A stretch of 5,931 bases of DNA from Eggerthellales bacterium UBA948 (lineage in GTDB: Bacteria; Actinomycetota; Coriobacteriia; Coriobacteriales; UBA8131): contig DBCW01000089.1 in assembly GCA_002293265.1 (NCBI GenBank), forward strand, positions 10,120 through 16,050, given 5' to 3'. This document shows, piece by piece, positions 1 to 5,931 of the stretch; position 1 is the first letter of the stretch; every line of letters starts with the position of its first letter. Both the position numbers and the translations under genes were made by a program. The notes beneath the pieces were generated by a model. It worked only from the letters and a program-made list of their open reading frames with translations. It made no database searches and had not been told where the DNA came from.

Positions 1-405
1 GTTCGATTTCCCGCAGACGGCGCAATTTGCGCTGCATCAAAGCAACGCAATTTTCAAGTACATGGCATTTTCACAAAAATTGATATAGTTTTGATTCTTT
101 TTGAAACACTGGTTATCATTCTGATATATTACCAATTCTCAGACCATGCCGTTGGCAGTCTTTCAATAGCCAAACTGATGCAAGGTGAACTATTCATACA
201 ATTTTGGTTCGGGTTTATCGCTTGCGCTATTATTCTCCCTCTTCTTATGGAGACTTTTATTCTTATTACAAAAATGTCTAATCCTGCTTTCTTTGCTGTT
301 CTTGCTTGCTTTATTCTTGTAGGTGGGTTCTACTTGCGTTATTGCATTATTAATGCTGGAGTGCATCTTTCTTTTTTCCTTGACTCCGGTTTGGCGGCAA
401 TTTGA
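1..405 (+). CDS. NrfD/PsrC-like membrane subunit of a molybdo-oxidoreductase-type complex, C-terminal part (5' end cut by the window)
   Basis: The reading frame is open from base 1 to the TGA at 403-405, giving 134 visible codons. Three hydrophobic segments are seen at about visible residues 28-45, 66-90 and 95-117. The last ends in a GGFYLRYCIINAG stretch, which matches the GG-x-x-LR-...-AG pattern near the C-terminus of NrfD/PsrC/DmsC-like quinone-interacting subunits. Such subunits anchor an iron-sulfur protein and a molybdopterin catalytic subunit in the membrane and pass electrons to or from the quinone pool. The partner genes would lie upstream, outside the window. The first 25 or so visible residues are more polar than I would expect, so an upstream frameshift cannot be excluded. 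An internal TTG at 91 could be read as a start, but it would lose part of the family region (a K-I-D motif precedes it), so a truncated longer gene is more likely. The specific substrate cannot be told. Confidence 0.72.
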   Translation, partial: VRFPADGAICAASKQRNFQVHGIFTKIDIVLILFETLVIILIYYQFSDHAVGSLSIAKLMQGELFIQFWFGFIACAIILPLLMETFILITKMSNPAFFAVLACFILVGGFYLRYCIINAGVHLSFFLDSGLAAI

Positions 406-430
406 CATGAAAGACTTAAAGCAGGCGAAA

Positions 431-435
431 GGGAG
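431..435 (+). promoter_or_regulatory. Shine-Dalgarno site supporting the TTG start of the GntR gene
   Basis: GGGAG, preceded by GAAA, lies 8 bases before the TTG at 444. It supports this rare start codon, because the protein read from there begins with the normal N-terminus of a short GntR regulator. Confidence 0.6.
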
Positions 436-443
436 ATTTTAAT

Positions 444-893
444 TTGGATTTCCTAGAGATTGATGAAAGAAGTAGTGCACCAATATGGCTGCAACTAAGA
501 AATAGAATAATCTACTTGATATCATCGGGTATTTATAAACCAGGATACAAGCTGCCCACTGTAAGGGAGCTTGCAATAAAACTGAAGATTAATTACAACA
601 CGGTTAATAAAGTGTACTTAAGTTTATTGCATGATGGATATCTTATGACGCACCGAGGTAAAGGAACCTTTGTATGCAACATCGCACAACCGGATACACC
701 TAAACAGGATTCACCTGCTGACAATATTATCGACATGATGATAAAACAATGTCTTGATATTGGCGTGCCATTAGAAGACATAACCAATCAAGTTTCTAAA
801 AGAGTAAGTAGGCTAAGTGCTGCTGACATGAATATTATGAGTATTTTTGAAATAGAAACTCAGGAGAGTGAAAATGAAGAGCGAGAACTCTAG
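444..893 (+). CDS. GntR-family transcriptional regulator, YtrA-like subfamily
   Basis: This 149-residue DNA-binding protein carries an N-terminal winged helix-turn-helix at about residues 10-78. The family pattern is clear: PIWLQLRNRI (13-22), the I-x-x-G-x-x-xPGxKLPTVRELA segment (27-44), a recognition helix with N-Y-N-T-V-N-K-V-Y (50-58), L-x-x-D-G-Y-L (61-67), and the wing R-G-K-G-T-F-V (71-77). The tail of about 70 residues is short and helical. It is too small for the effector-binding domains of FadR, HutC or MocR types, so the protein fits the YtrA subfamily, which normally represses its own operon. It starts with TTG behind a good ribosome-binding site, 38 bases after the NrfD-like gene. 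Its last 20 bases overlap the slipin gene, so slipin is the natural regulatory target. No ABC transporter, the usual YtrA neighbour, is seen. Family call is firm; target is inference. Confidence 0.9.
   Translation: MDFLEIDERSSAPIWLQLRNRIIYLISSGIYKPGYKLPTVRELAIKLKINYNTVNKVYLSLLHDGYLMTHRGKGTFVCNIAQPDTPKQDSPADNIIDMMIKQCLDIGVPLEDITNQVSKRVSRLSAADMNIMSIFEIETQESENEEREL
862..866 (+). promoter_or_regulatory. Shine-Dalgarno site deciding the slipin start
   Basis: AGGAG lies 7 bases before ATG 874 but only 1 base before the in-frame GTG at 868. This favours ATG 874. The site sits inside the 3' end of the GntR coding region, as expected for translational coupling. Confidence 0.65.
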
Positions 894-1821
894 GTTCCAA
901 ATAAAGAATAGTAAGAATCTTGAGAAGTCAAAACCGCGTCTTATTGAGTTTGACGATCAAGACAGCACTACATCGCGTTTAGGTCTCTATCTTTTTTCGG
1001 CAATCGTGTTCATAACTCCCACGGCTGCTACATTGTTACTAATGTGGGAGAAACTTAATATATATTTAATTATTGCGGCTATTCTTGTCGGCTTATTCTT
1101 TTACTCAGCAATTCACATTACGCATGAGTGGGAAAAAGCGGTAATAATGCGACTGGGCAAATTTAATCGGGTAGTAGGTCCGGGTGTTTACCTCACTATA
1201 CCTATCATCGAATCAACAGCGGCAATAGTTGATCAGCGCATACGCACTACATCTTTTGATGCCGAAGAAACCCTTTCATCTGATCTGGTACCGGTAAATG
1301 TTGACTGTGTGCTTTTTTGGGTAATCTGGGATGCAGAACGTGCATGTAAAGAAGTAAGAAATTTTGAATATGCAGTGTCGTATGCAGCGCAAACAGCAAT
1401 GAGAGATGTCATAGGTCAAATAAGTCTTTCAGAAATTGCTATGCGAAGACAATACCTTGATGAAGAGCTGAAGCGAATATTGTCCGAAAAGGTAGATGAC
1501 TGGGGCATAACAGTAGCTTCTGTTGAAATTCGTGACATCGTAATTCCAAAAGAATTACAAAAAGCTATGTCTCTTCAGGCGCAAGCAGAACGAGAGCGTG
1601 ATGCCAGACTGACACTCGCAGAGGTAGAAAAAGACATCTCAGAGTTATATGCCGAAGCAGCAACAATATATGGTCAACCAGAAAAAGCATTAGCACTTCG
1701 TACAATGAATCTGGTTTATGATAGCGTGAAAGATAACGGCAACGTAGTTGTTGTGCCAAGCTCTTTTAGCGAAGGCTTCAATGATGCTGCAAGTGATGTT
1801 ATTAAAGAAGTGCTGAAATAG
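874..1821 (+). CDS. Slipin/stomatin-like SPFH (band 7) domain membrane protein
   Basis: The 315-residue protein has a charged N-terminal stretch (1-34), then two hydrophobic segments at about 35-57 and 62-81 forming a membrane hairpin or two passes, then an SPFH/band 7 domain. Family landmarks are E-K-A-V-I-M-R-L-G-K-F (87-97), G-P-G-V-Y-L-T-I-P (102-110), D-W-G-I-T-V-A-S-V-E-I-R-D-I-V-I-P (209-225) and an Ala/Glu/Arg-rich helical stretch (about 226-262). These are followed by the slipin-type A-L-R-T-M-N-L-V-Y-D-S region (274-284) and a V-V-V-P strand. Such proteins oligomerise into membrane rings or microdomains and often modulate proteases, channels or other membrane complexes. No NfeD-type partner protease is seen beside it, and the adjacent regulator is probably co-expressed. 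ATG 874 is chosen over GTG 868 on ribosome-site spacing. The stop lies 34 bases from the convergent radical SAM gene. Family is firm, role unknown. Confidence 0.9.
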   Translation: MKSENSRFQIKNSKNLEKSKPRLIEFDDQDSTTSRLGLYLFSAIVFITPTAATLLLMWEKLNIYLIIAAILVGLFFYSAIHITHEWEKAVIMRLGKFNRVVGPGVYLTIPIIESTAAIVDQRIRTTSFDAEETLSSDLVPVNVDCVLFWVIWDAERACKEVRNFEYAVSYAAQTAMRDVIGQISLSEIAMRRQYLDEELKRILSEKVDDWGITVASVEIRDIVIPKELQKAMSLQAQAERERDARLTLAEVEKDISELYAEAATIYGQPEKALALRTMNLVYDSVKDNGNVVVVPSSFSEGFNDAASDVIKEVLK

Positions 1822-1855
1822 CCTAGGGCATTCACAGTGTGGTATTTGAAAACAA

Positions 1856-3163
1856 CTAGAGTAAAAGATCTGATAGCGGCTCAAGCTTGAGTTCACGAAT
1901 CCTATATGTATCTCCTAGTTCTTCAACGACGTTGTAGGAAAGGTAGAACGCTACATCTAAATATCTTAAATCCCGTAGATATTTTGGATGAAATTGAAGC
2001 GATCCATCTTCTGGATCAATTTCGAAAGTGGATGAGTTGATAGTTTTATTATGTATGTTTTTTGCCAGAGTTTTTTTCGATACTATTCTCTGCAGCTCTT
2101 TGCTAACGATATTAGAGTCGTGGTCAAACACTACAATACTTTTGAAAAAATAGTCTTCTTTATCAAGTGCATGAAGTTTGAGCATTTTCTCATAAGGAAC
2201 ATTTCTTTGAAAGATCTCATCGCGATGCTTATTCTCTAGAGAGCAATAATGAGTGCTTAAATCAAGTTTTTCATCCAGCGCAAACTCAATGAGATCACAA
2301 GCTAATTCTTCGCTTCCAAAAACAGGTAATCCGCCTGCATATATATAGTCATACAGAATAGGGAAGGGAGGATTTTTTATAAGAAAGCCCCGTTTTTTAA
2401 ACTCATCCCATCTAAGCAGTGGAAAACAAAACTCCAATAAATTTATGCCAAAAATGCCAATAGAGTTTAACTGATGAAGCAATTTACGCATTTGGTCACC
2501 AGTCTTTGGAATAACCGGCATTTCAACCATTACGTGTGGAACATACTCCAAAGCTTGTTGAATGTTTTGCAAAGTGTTTTTTTGGATTTCACTGGGGTCA
2601 TCAAGTTTTATACTAAAGCGAATCTCGCTTAAAGCAGCATCCTGTAGTTGCTTAAACAAACTCTTATTAAGCACATCTCCTGCAGTGTATAGCCTTGTGT
2701 AAGCTTTTGGATAGTATTCGTGTGCTGCTTTAAAGAAGCCTACAGTTTCTTCAGGGTGAAGAAGCGGCTCGCCTCCGGTTAAGGCAATATTGGTCATAAC
2801 CTTACCACTTGCAGCTAATTCTGCGATTTCTGCTGTTGGATTATTGATTGTCTTAATATACTTTTCGTAGTCATCCTGATTTTGGTTAAAGCAAAAATAG
2901 CAATTCCGGTTGCAATGCATAGATAAAAAGAAAGTCTTGCTTTCCACATCTCCCGTACAAGCAACGCATGCTCCAGAGATTTGAGAAGTAGCAACACTCG
3001 CACCCTTATTGCGCACTAAAGCGCCTTTTTCTTTAAGTTTATGAACTCGTTCTAAATACATATTGGGATCATTATGCTCGGCAAACTGTACACCGATTTC
3101 TTTATAAGCGTTTACATAGTCTGCTTCAATCTCTTTATAAAGCTTTACTCGACTATTGTTCAT
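1856..3163 (-). CDS. Radical SAM protein, COG2108-like (related to pyruvate formate-lyase activating enzyme)
   Basis: The 435-residue protein carries the radical SAM cluster motif C84-x3-C88-x2-C91 in the sequence M-H-C-N-R-N-C-Y-F-C-F-N, and the SAM-binding T-G-G-E-P motif at 129-133. These predict a [4Fe-4S] cluster that cleaves S-adenosylmethionine to a 5'-deoxyadenosyl radical. A second pair, C66-x2-C69, lies just before the cluster motif, and H-Y-C-S-L-E-N-K (305-312) lies in the C-terminal third. This order (C-x2-C, then the radical SAM cluster, then a Y-C-S near the end) is what I recall of COG2108 proteins, a family without assigned substrate. Residues after about 340 form a less recognisable extension. 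No signal peptide is seen, so it should be cytoplasmic. I start at ATG 3163, which has GGTGG 8 bases upstream; GTG 3175 in the same frame would add MDVG but lacks a site. It is not PFL activase itself, as no pfl gene is nearby. Radical SAM is firm; subfamily is moderate. Confidence 0.85.
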   Translation of the reverse strand: MNNSRVKLYKEIEADYVNAYKEIGVQFAEHNDPNMYLERVHKLKEKGALVRNKGASVATSQISGACVACTGDVESKTFFLSMHCNRNCYFCFNQNQDDYEKYIKTINNPTAEIAELAASGKVMTNIALTGGEPLLHPEETVGFFKAAHEYYPKAYTRLYTAGDVLNKSLFKQLQDAALSEIRFSIKLDDPSEIQKNTLQNIQQALEYVPHVMVEMPVIPKTGDQMRKLLHQLNSIGIFGINLLEFCFPLLRWDEFKKRGFLIKNPPFPILYDYIYAGGLPVFGSEELACDLIEFALDEKLDLSTHYCSLENKHRDEIFQRNVPYEKMLKLHALDKEDYFFKSIVVFDHDSNIVSKELQRIVSKKTLAKNIHNKTINSSTFEIDPEDGSLQFHPKYLRDLRYLDVAFYLSYNVVEELGDTYRIRELKLEPLSDLLL

Positions 3164-3171
3164 ACCCACAT

Positions 3172-3176
3172 CCACC
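3172..3176 (-). promoter_or_regulatory. Shine-Dalgarno-like site deciding the radical SAM start
   Basis: GGTGG, read on the minus strand, sits 8 bases before ATG 3163. It overlaps the alternative GTG start at 3175, which itself has no recognisable site upstream. This favours the shorter 435-residue product. Confidence 0.5.
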
Positions 3177-3238
3177 CTGTAACTACTTGAGCGACCATTA
3201 ATCTGTTTTATACCCAGCTTCGTAATTCACGACACATT

Positions 3239-3244
3239 ATTATA
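3239..3244 (-). promoter_or_regulatory. Candidate -10 box (TATAAT) for the radical SAM gene
   Basis: A consensus TATAAT on the minus strand lies in the 105-base gap after the zinc-ribbon gene. It would start a transcript about 70 bases before ATG 3163. The hexamer 17 bases upstream (TTACGC) is a poor -35 match, so the promoter may be weak or activator-dependent, or the box may be chance in AT-rich DNA. If real, the radical SAM gene can be transcribed apart from the zinc-ribbon gene. Confidence 0.35.
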
Positions 3245-3254
3245 GATGCATCTA
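3243..3254. promoter_or_regulatory. Perfect 12-base palindrome overlapping the candidate -10 box; possible operator
   Basis: TAGATGCATCTA is its own reverse complement. It overlaps the upstream edge of the TATAAT box by two bases and extends into the spacer, a typical place for a repressor site. No second copy was noticed in the window, so the binding protein is unknown. Confidence 0.3.
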
Positions 3255-3268
3255 CCGTCTTGCGTAAT

Positions 3269-4117
3269 CTACTGAGCACCTCCGGATGAGTCAGCACCGC
3301 TCTCAGCCGTTCCACCAGCATCAGCGTCAACGTCTCCACCCGCATCAGCATCTTCAGCAGCCGGAGCAGGCAAAGCCCATGTAACCAACCATTCTTCAAT
3401 ATACTCCAAAGGATCTGCAGCAAATACAACCTTTGTGGGCTGATCGGCAACAAAATACAGCGTAGCAGAATAGGTGGCACCAGCTACAAGAGTTGTAGAG
3501 TCAAGATCGCTCTTGATATCTGTTCCATCCTCTAATTTCATGGGTTCACTATCGACACGAACCCCATTAGCCCCTTCAAGTTGCCACTGCGTAAGCAGCA
3601 ATAATACCGATTCAGAACGCTTATTTATAAACTGAACTTTCACAGTTGTTATAGCTGCGCCATTGATAGATTTGAGCTCGCCAGAAGTCTCTGTCATAGT
3701 TACGAGTAAGTTGTCGCAATCAACAGTGGTGCCGGTATTTAAGTCTTTTATAGATGCACCTTGTGCCGCACCCACAGTGACCGGTTTTGTTGGTTCTTTG
3801 GCAGGAGGTGCCTCAGTATTGATACCGGGAGCAAATATAACGATAGCTAAAGCAGCACCGGCAACAAGGAGAACTATAAATATCCAAAACGTAAAACGTC
3901 TATATACTGGAAGAAGATTTTTTCCGCAAAAGGGGCAGTGACTAACGTTGCTGACAACGCGATTGTTGCAACGTTTACAATAAATAATCTTGCGTGTAAA
4001 GGTTTTAGATATTGGACTTGGATCTATAACCGGAACACTATTTCGTTTGTTATCGAAGCGATTGCTCGAACCGGCAAAATGCAGCTGATCCGACCGCCTT
4101 CGATTTCTTGGAGCCAC
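3269..4117 (-). CDS. Membrane-anchored zinc-ribbon protein with DUF4352-like external domain
   Basis: The 282-residue protein has a basic N-terminus (1-45), then a zinc ribbon with C47-x2-C50 and C61-x2-C64, the second half reading C-P-F-C-G-K-N-L. One membrane segment follows at about 76-96, preceded by R73-R74. A Pro/Ala/Thr/Lys linker (about 100-115) leads to a beta-rich region (about 132-248). That region resembles DUF4352-type Ig-like domains: V-x-V-Q-F-I-N-K-R-S-E-S, then a Q-L-E-G-A-N-G strand pair, then L-V-A-G-A-T-Y-S-A-T-L. The tail (251-282) is acidic and rich in Asp, Ala, Gly and Ser. Topology by positive charges puts the ribbon in the cytoplasm and the beta domain outside. The start is GTG 4117 behind AAGGAGG. 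It is divergent from recJ and upstream of the radical SAM gene on the same strand, so read-through is possible. Function is unknown; a sensor, adhesion or envelope role is only guesswork. Confidence 0.8.
   Translation of the reverse strand: MAPRNRRRSDQLHFAGSSNRFDNKRNSVPVIDPSPISKTFTRKIIYCKRCNNRVVSNVSHCPFCGKNLLPVYRRFTFWIFIVLLVAGAALAIVIFAPGINTEAPPAKEPTKPVTVGAAQGASIKDLNTGTTVDCDNLLVTMTETSGELKSINGAAITTVKVQFINKRSESVLLLLTQWQLEGANGVRVDSEPMKLEDGTDIKSDLDSTTLVAGATYSATLYFVADQPTKVVFAADPLEYIEEWLVTWALPAPAAEDADAGGDVDADAGGTAESGADSSGGAQ
3311..3352 (-). repeat. Imperfect tandem repeat encoding the DADAGG units of the acidic tail
   Basis: Two 18-base copies (3311-3328 and 3335-3352) differ at 2 positions and are separated by 6 bases, giving a 24-base, 8-codon period. 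They encode D-A-D-A-G-G at residues 256-261 and 264-269 of the zinc-ribbon protein. The in-frame period means copy-number change would lengthen or shorten the tail without breaking the gene. Confidence 0.65.
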
Positions 4118-4320
4118 TAAGCCTCCTTACGGCGTTTACATACACCCCAAATGGTATTTGTATTTTATCTCATAGTTATTGCCCTTGAGCGCATATAGTA
4201 ACAAAACAGTACTTACATGAGTAATTTATCCCATTATTAAAATGTTTTTTCATAAGATTGAGAAAAATCTGTCACAATAGTAAGTCATACACTAACGATA
4301 AATAGCGAACCGGATTATCA
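4118..4320. promoter_or_regulatory. AT-rich divergent intergenic region between the zinc-ribbon gene and recJ
   Basis: These 203 bases must hold promoters for both directions, since the flanking genes start from opposite ends. On the minus strand AAGGAGG lies just before GTG 4117 (GGAGG at 4122-4126, a short 4-base spacer), and TAAAAT at 4162-4167 is a possible -10 box. On the plus strand TTGAGA at 4258-4263 is -35-like but has no good -10 at 16-18 bases. No convincing riboswitch, terminator or small gene is seen. Confidence 0.4.
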
Positions 4321-5931
4321 ATGACTCAAAGCTGGAAAGCCAAGGCCAATGATTTGGTCATATCTCAAATGCTAGTTAAATCTTGCAAGATCTCAAAGAT
4401 CTTGGCAAATGTCTTATCGGCACGCAAAATAACAGATGTCGATGAAGCCAAACGCTTTTTATCGCCGGATATTAATAGAGACTGGAGCTTGCCAACCAAT
4501 ATAACCGGCATGTCTGAAGCTTGTGATGTCTTACATGATGCAGTAAAAAAAGATGAACAGATTTTGATTTTTGGCGATTTTGATGTAGATGGGATCACGG
4601 CCACTGCGATTATGAAACGAGGATTAAGCGCATTGGGTGTAAAAGCTGATTACATGATCCCTAACCGCATAAATGAAGGTTATGGTCTTACTGAAGCGGC
4701 GGTTCAAAAGATCATCCAAAAAAAACCCAACTTGGTTGTTACCGTAGATTGTGGAATATCAGCTAAAGCCGAGGTGGATGAGCTTTCGAGACACGGAATT
4801 AAAGTAGTTGTCACCGATCACCACGAGCCCTCAGATAACGTTCCAAGTGGCATACCGGTTGCTAATCCTAAGCTCAACGCTGACTCAAATGAGCATATAC
4901 TAGCCGGCGCGGGTGTTGCATTAAAAATGATATCACTTCTTGGACAGCGGATGAACAAACCAAATCTGCATTTGGAACTCATCGATCTGGTTGCGCTTGG
5001 TACGGTTGCCGATATGATGCCTTTGCTTGGTGAGAATCGTTCGCTGGTTGCACATGGGCTTTATAAGATACAAAATCATTCGCGACCGGGAATAGCAGCT
5101 TTAGCTGCTCTATCAAAAAAGCCTGATGCTCTTATCAAATCTAAAGACTTATCGTTTACGCTGATTCCAAGACTTAATGCCGCAGGGCGAATGGGCGATC
5201 CGGATTTGGCGTTACAGCTGCTTGTTGATGATGATCCTGTTAGCGCACATGAAAATGCATCTGCTTTAGACAAAGTAAACTCACAGCGAAAAGCAGCAGA
5301 AAACGAGCTTTTAACAGAAGCGATAAAACAAGCAGATGCCGACTACCACGGACAAAAGATCATCGTAGTTTCCGGCGCTGATTGGCATGAAGGTGTAAAA
5401 GGCATAATAGCTACGCGTCTGGTAAAAAAGTACGGTGTACCGGCGATCGTTTTTTCTATTGTTGATGGGCAAGCCAGAGCCTCAGGGCGAAGTGTTGGTG
5501 GCATTAATCTTTTTAAAGCTGTCGAGAGTTGCTCAGACATTCTGATCAGATTTGGCGGACACGACGCTGCTGTTGGCGTGACGCTTAAAGAAGAGCTACT
5601 ACCGGAGTTCAAATCGCGTATAGAAAAGCTGATGGAGTCTATTGCAGACGAAGATTTTAAACCGGCAATAGAGGTAGATTGCGTAATTAACCTCAACGAT
5701 ATTAATGTGGAGGCCATTGAGGAGCTGGATAAGCTTGAGCCTTTTGGACAAAGTAACCAAGAACCTTGTTTTGCCAGTCGTGGTGTGTTTATGCAAAACG
5801 CTCGGGCGGTTGGAGCAAACAAGAATCACCTGTCTTTTTCAGTTACCGATGGCACTAAAACAATCCAAGCAATCTGGTTTCAATGTCCAAATGTGGATGA
5901 CTTCCTTCAATACAACGGTCCGCTGGATGTT
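4321..5931 (+). CDS. recJ: RecJ, single-stranded-DNA-specific 5'-3' exonuclease (3' end cut by the window)
   Basis: The frame is open for 537 codons to the last base. RecJ degrades single-stranded DNA 5' to 3' in RecF-pathway recombination and repair, acting in the cytoplasm with two metal ions. DHH-domain motifs are all present: G-D-F-D-V-D-G (D86, D88, D90), N-E-G-Y-G-L (118-123), V-D-C-G-I (D143), T-D-H-H-E (D166, H167, H168), L-G-T-V-A-D-M-M-P-L (D231) and P-R-L-N-A-A-G-R-M-G-D-P (283-294). The DHHA1 domain follows, with W-H-E-G-V-K-G (355-361), A-S-G-R-S (387-391) and F-G-G-H-D (411-415). The OB-fold region begins near 450, with L-E-P-F-G-Q-S-N (472-479) and E-P-C-F. ATG 4321 is the only start after an in-frame TAG at 4303, and W5 fits the usual RecJ N-terminus. 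No clear ribosome-binding site precedes it. Coriobacteriia RecJ proteins can carry a long C-terminal extension, which cannot be judged here. Confidence 0.96.
   Translation, partial: MTQSWKAKANDLVISQMLVKSCKISKILANVLSARKITDVDEAKRFLSPDINRDWSLPTNITGMSEACDVLHDAVKKDEQILIFGDFDVDGITATAIMKRGLSALGVKADYMIPNRINEGYGLTEAAVQKIIQKKPNLVVTVDCGISAKAEVDELSRHGIKVVVTDHHEPSDNVPSGIPVANPKLNADSNEHILAGAGVALKMISLLGQRMNKPNLHLELIDLVALGTVADMMPLLGENRSLVAHGLYKIQNHSRPGIAALAALSKKPDALIKSKDLSFTLIPRLNAAGRMGDPDLALQLLVDDDPVSAHENASALDKVNSQRKAAENELLTEAIKQADADYHGQKIIVVSGADWHEGVKGIIATRLVKKYGVPAIVFSIVDGQARASGRSVGGINLFKAVESCSDILIRFGGHDAAVGVTLKEELLPEFKSRIEKLMESIADEDFKPAIEVDCVINLNDINVEAIEELDKLEPFGQSNQEPCFASRGVFMQNARAVGANKNHLSFSVTDGTKTIQAIWFQCPNVDDFLQYNGPLDV

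Noticed and set aside
868..873. GTG at 868 as the slipin start
   Set aside because: The AGGAG site is only 1 base away, too close for initiation. ATG 874 has a 7-base spacer.
1822..1855. Possible bidirectional terminator between the convergent genes
   Set aside because: Only a CACA-G-TGTG arrangement (1833-1841) is present, with a one-base loop and no T-tract. I cannot support a terminator here.
1880..1891. Perfect 12-base palindrome CTCAAGCTTGAG near the end of the radical SAM gene
   Set aside because: Considered as a terminator for the slipin transcript, but there is no following T-run on either strand and it lies in coding sequence. Probably chance.
3663..4120. Two plus-strand open frames opposite the zinc-ribbon gene
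   Set aside because: The minus frame contains the four-cysteine ribbon, a membrane segment and a good ribosome-binding site. The plus frames show no domain and interrupt each other.
4208..4224. AGTACT and the TTAC-N4-GTAA inverted repeat in the divergent region
   Set aside because: The arms are only 4 bases long in AT-rich DNA and do not line up with a clear promoter. Not enough to call an operator.
5343..5822. Long open frame on the minus strand opposite recJ
   Set aside because: It lies wholly within recJ, which carries every family motif in the plus frame. The minus-strand product is Ser/Leu-rich, without a recognisable domain or ribosome-binding site, and is a codon-usage shadow.

Overview
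The window is an ordinary-looking chromosomal stretch, AT-rich by eye, most likely from an anaerobic actinobacterium of the Coriobacteriia (Eggerthella/Slackia-like). That assignment is inference. It rests on the RecJ protein, whose sequence resembles Coriobacteriia RecJ as I remember it, together with an NrfD-type respiratory membrane subunit and a zinc-ribbon/membrane-anchor protein of a kind common in that group. No search was run.

Layout: (a) 1-405, plus strand: the C-terminal end of an NrfD/PsrC-like integral membrane subunit, cut by the window start. (b) 444-893 and 874-1821, plus strand: a short YtrA-type GntR regulator that overlaps a slipin/stomatin-like SPFH (band 7) membrane protein by 20 bases. 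This looks like a two-gene, translationally coupled unit that may be read through from the NrfD gene. (c) 1856-3163, minus strand: a radical SAM protein related to the uncharacterised pyruvate formate-lyase-activase-like family (COG2108-like), convergent with the slipin gene. (d) 3269-4117, minus strand: a one-pass membrane protein with a cytoplasmic four-cysteine zinc ribbon, an external DUF4352-like beta domain and an acidic Asp/Ala/Gly tail. It is followed by a 105-base gap holding a TATAAT box and a perfect 12-base palindrome in front of the radical SAM gene. (e) 4118-4320: an AT-rich divergent intergenic region. (f) 4321-5931, plus strand: recJ, the single-strand-specific 5'-3' exonuclease, complete through its DHH and DHHA1 domains and cut inside its OB fold by the window end.

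The genes do not form one obvious pathway. The most suggestive unit is the regulator-slipin pair, since YtrA-type regulators usually sit beside ABC transporters. The radical SAM protein is the only enzyme here whose substrate is unknown. I saw no tRNA, rRNA, CRISPR array, insertion sequence or phage signature, and nothing I would confidently call a new system.
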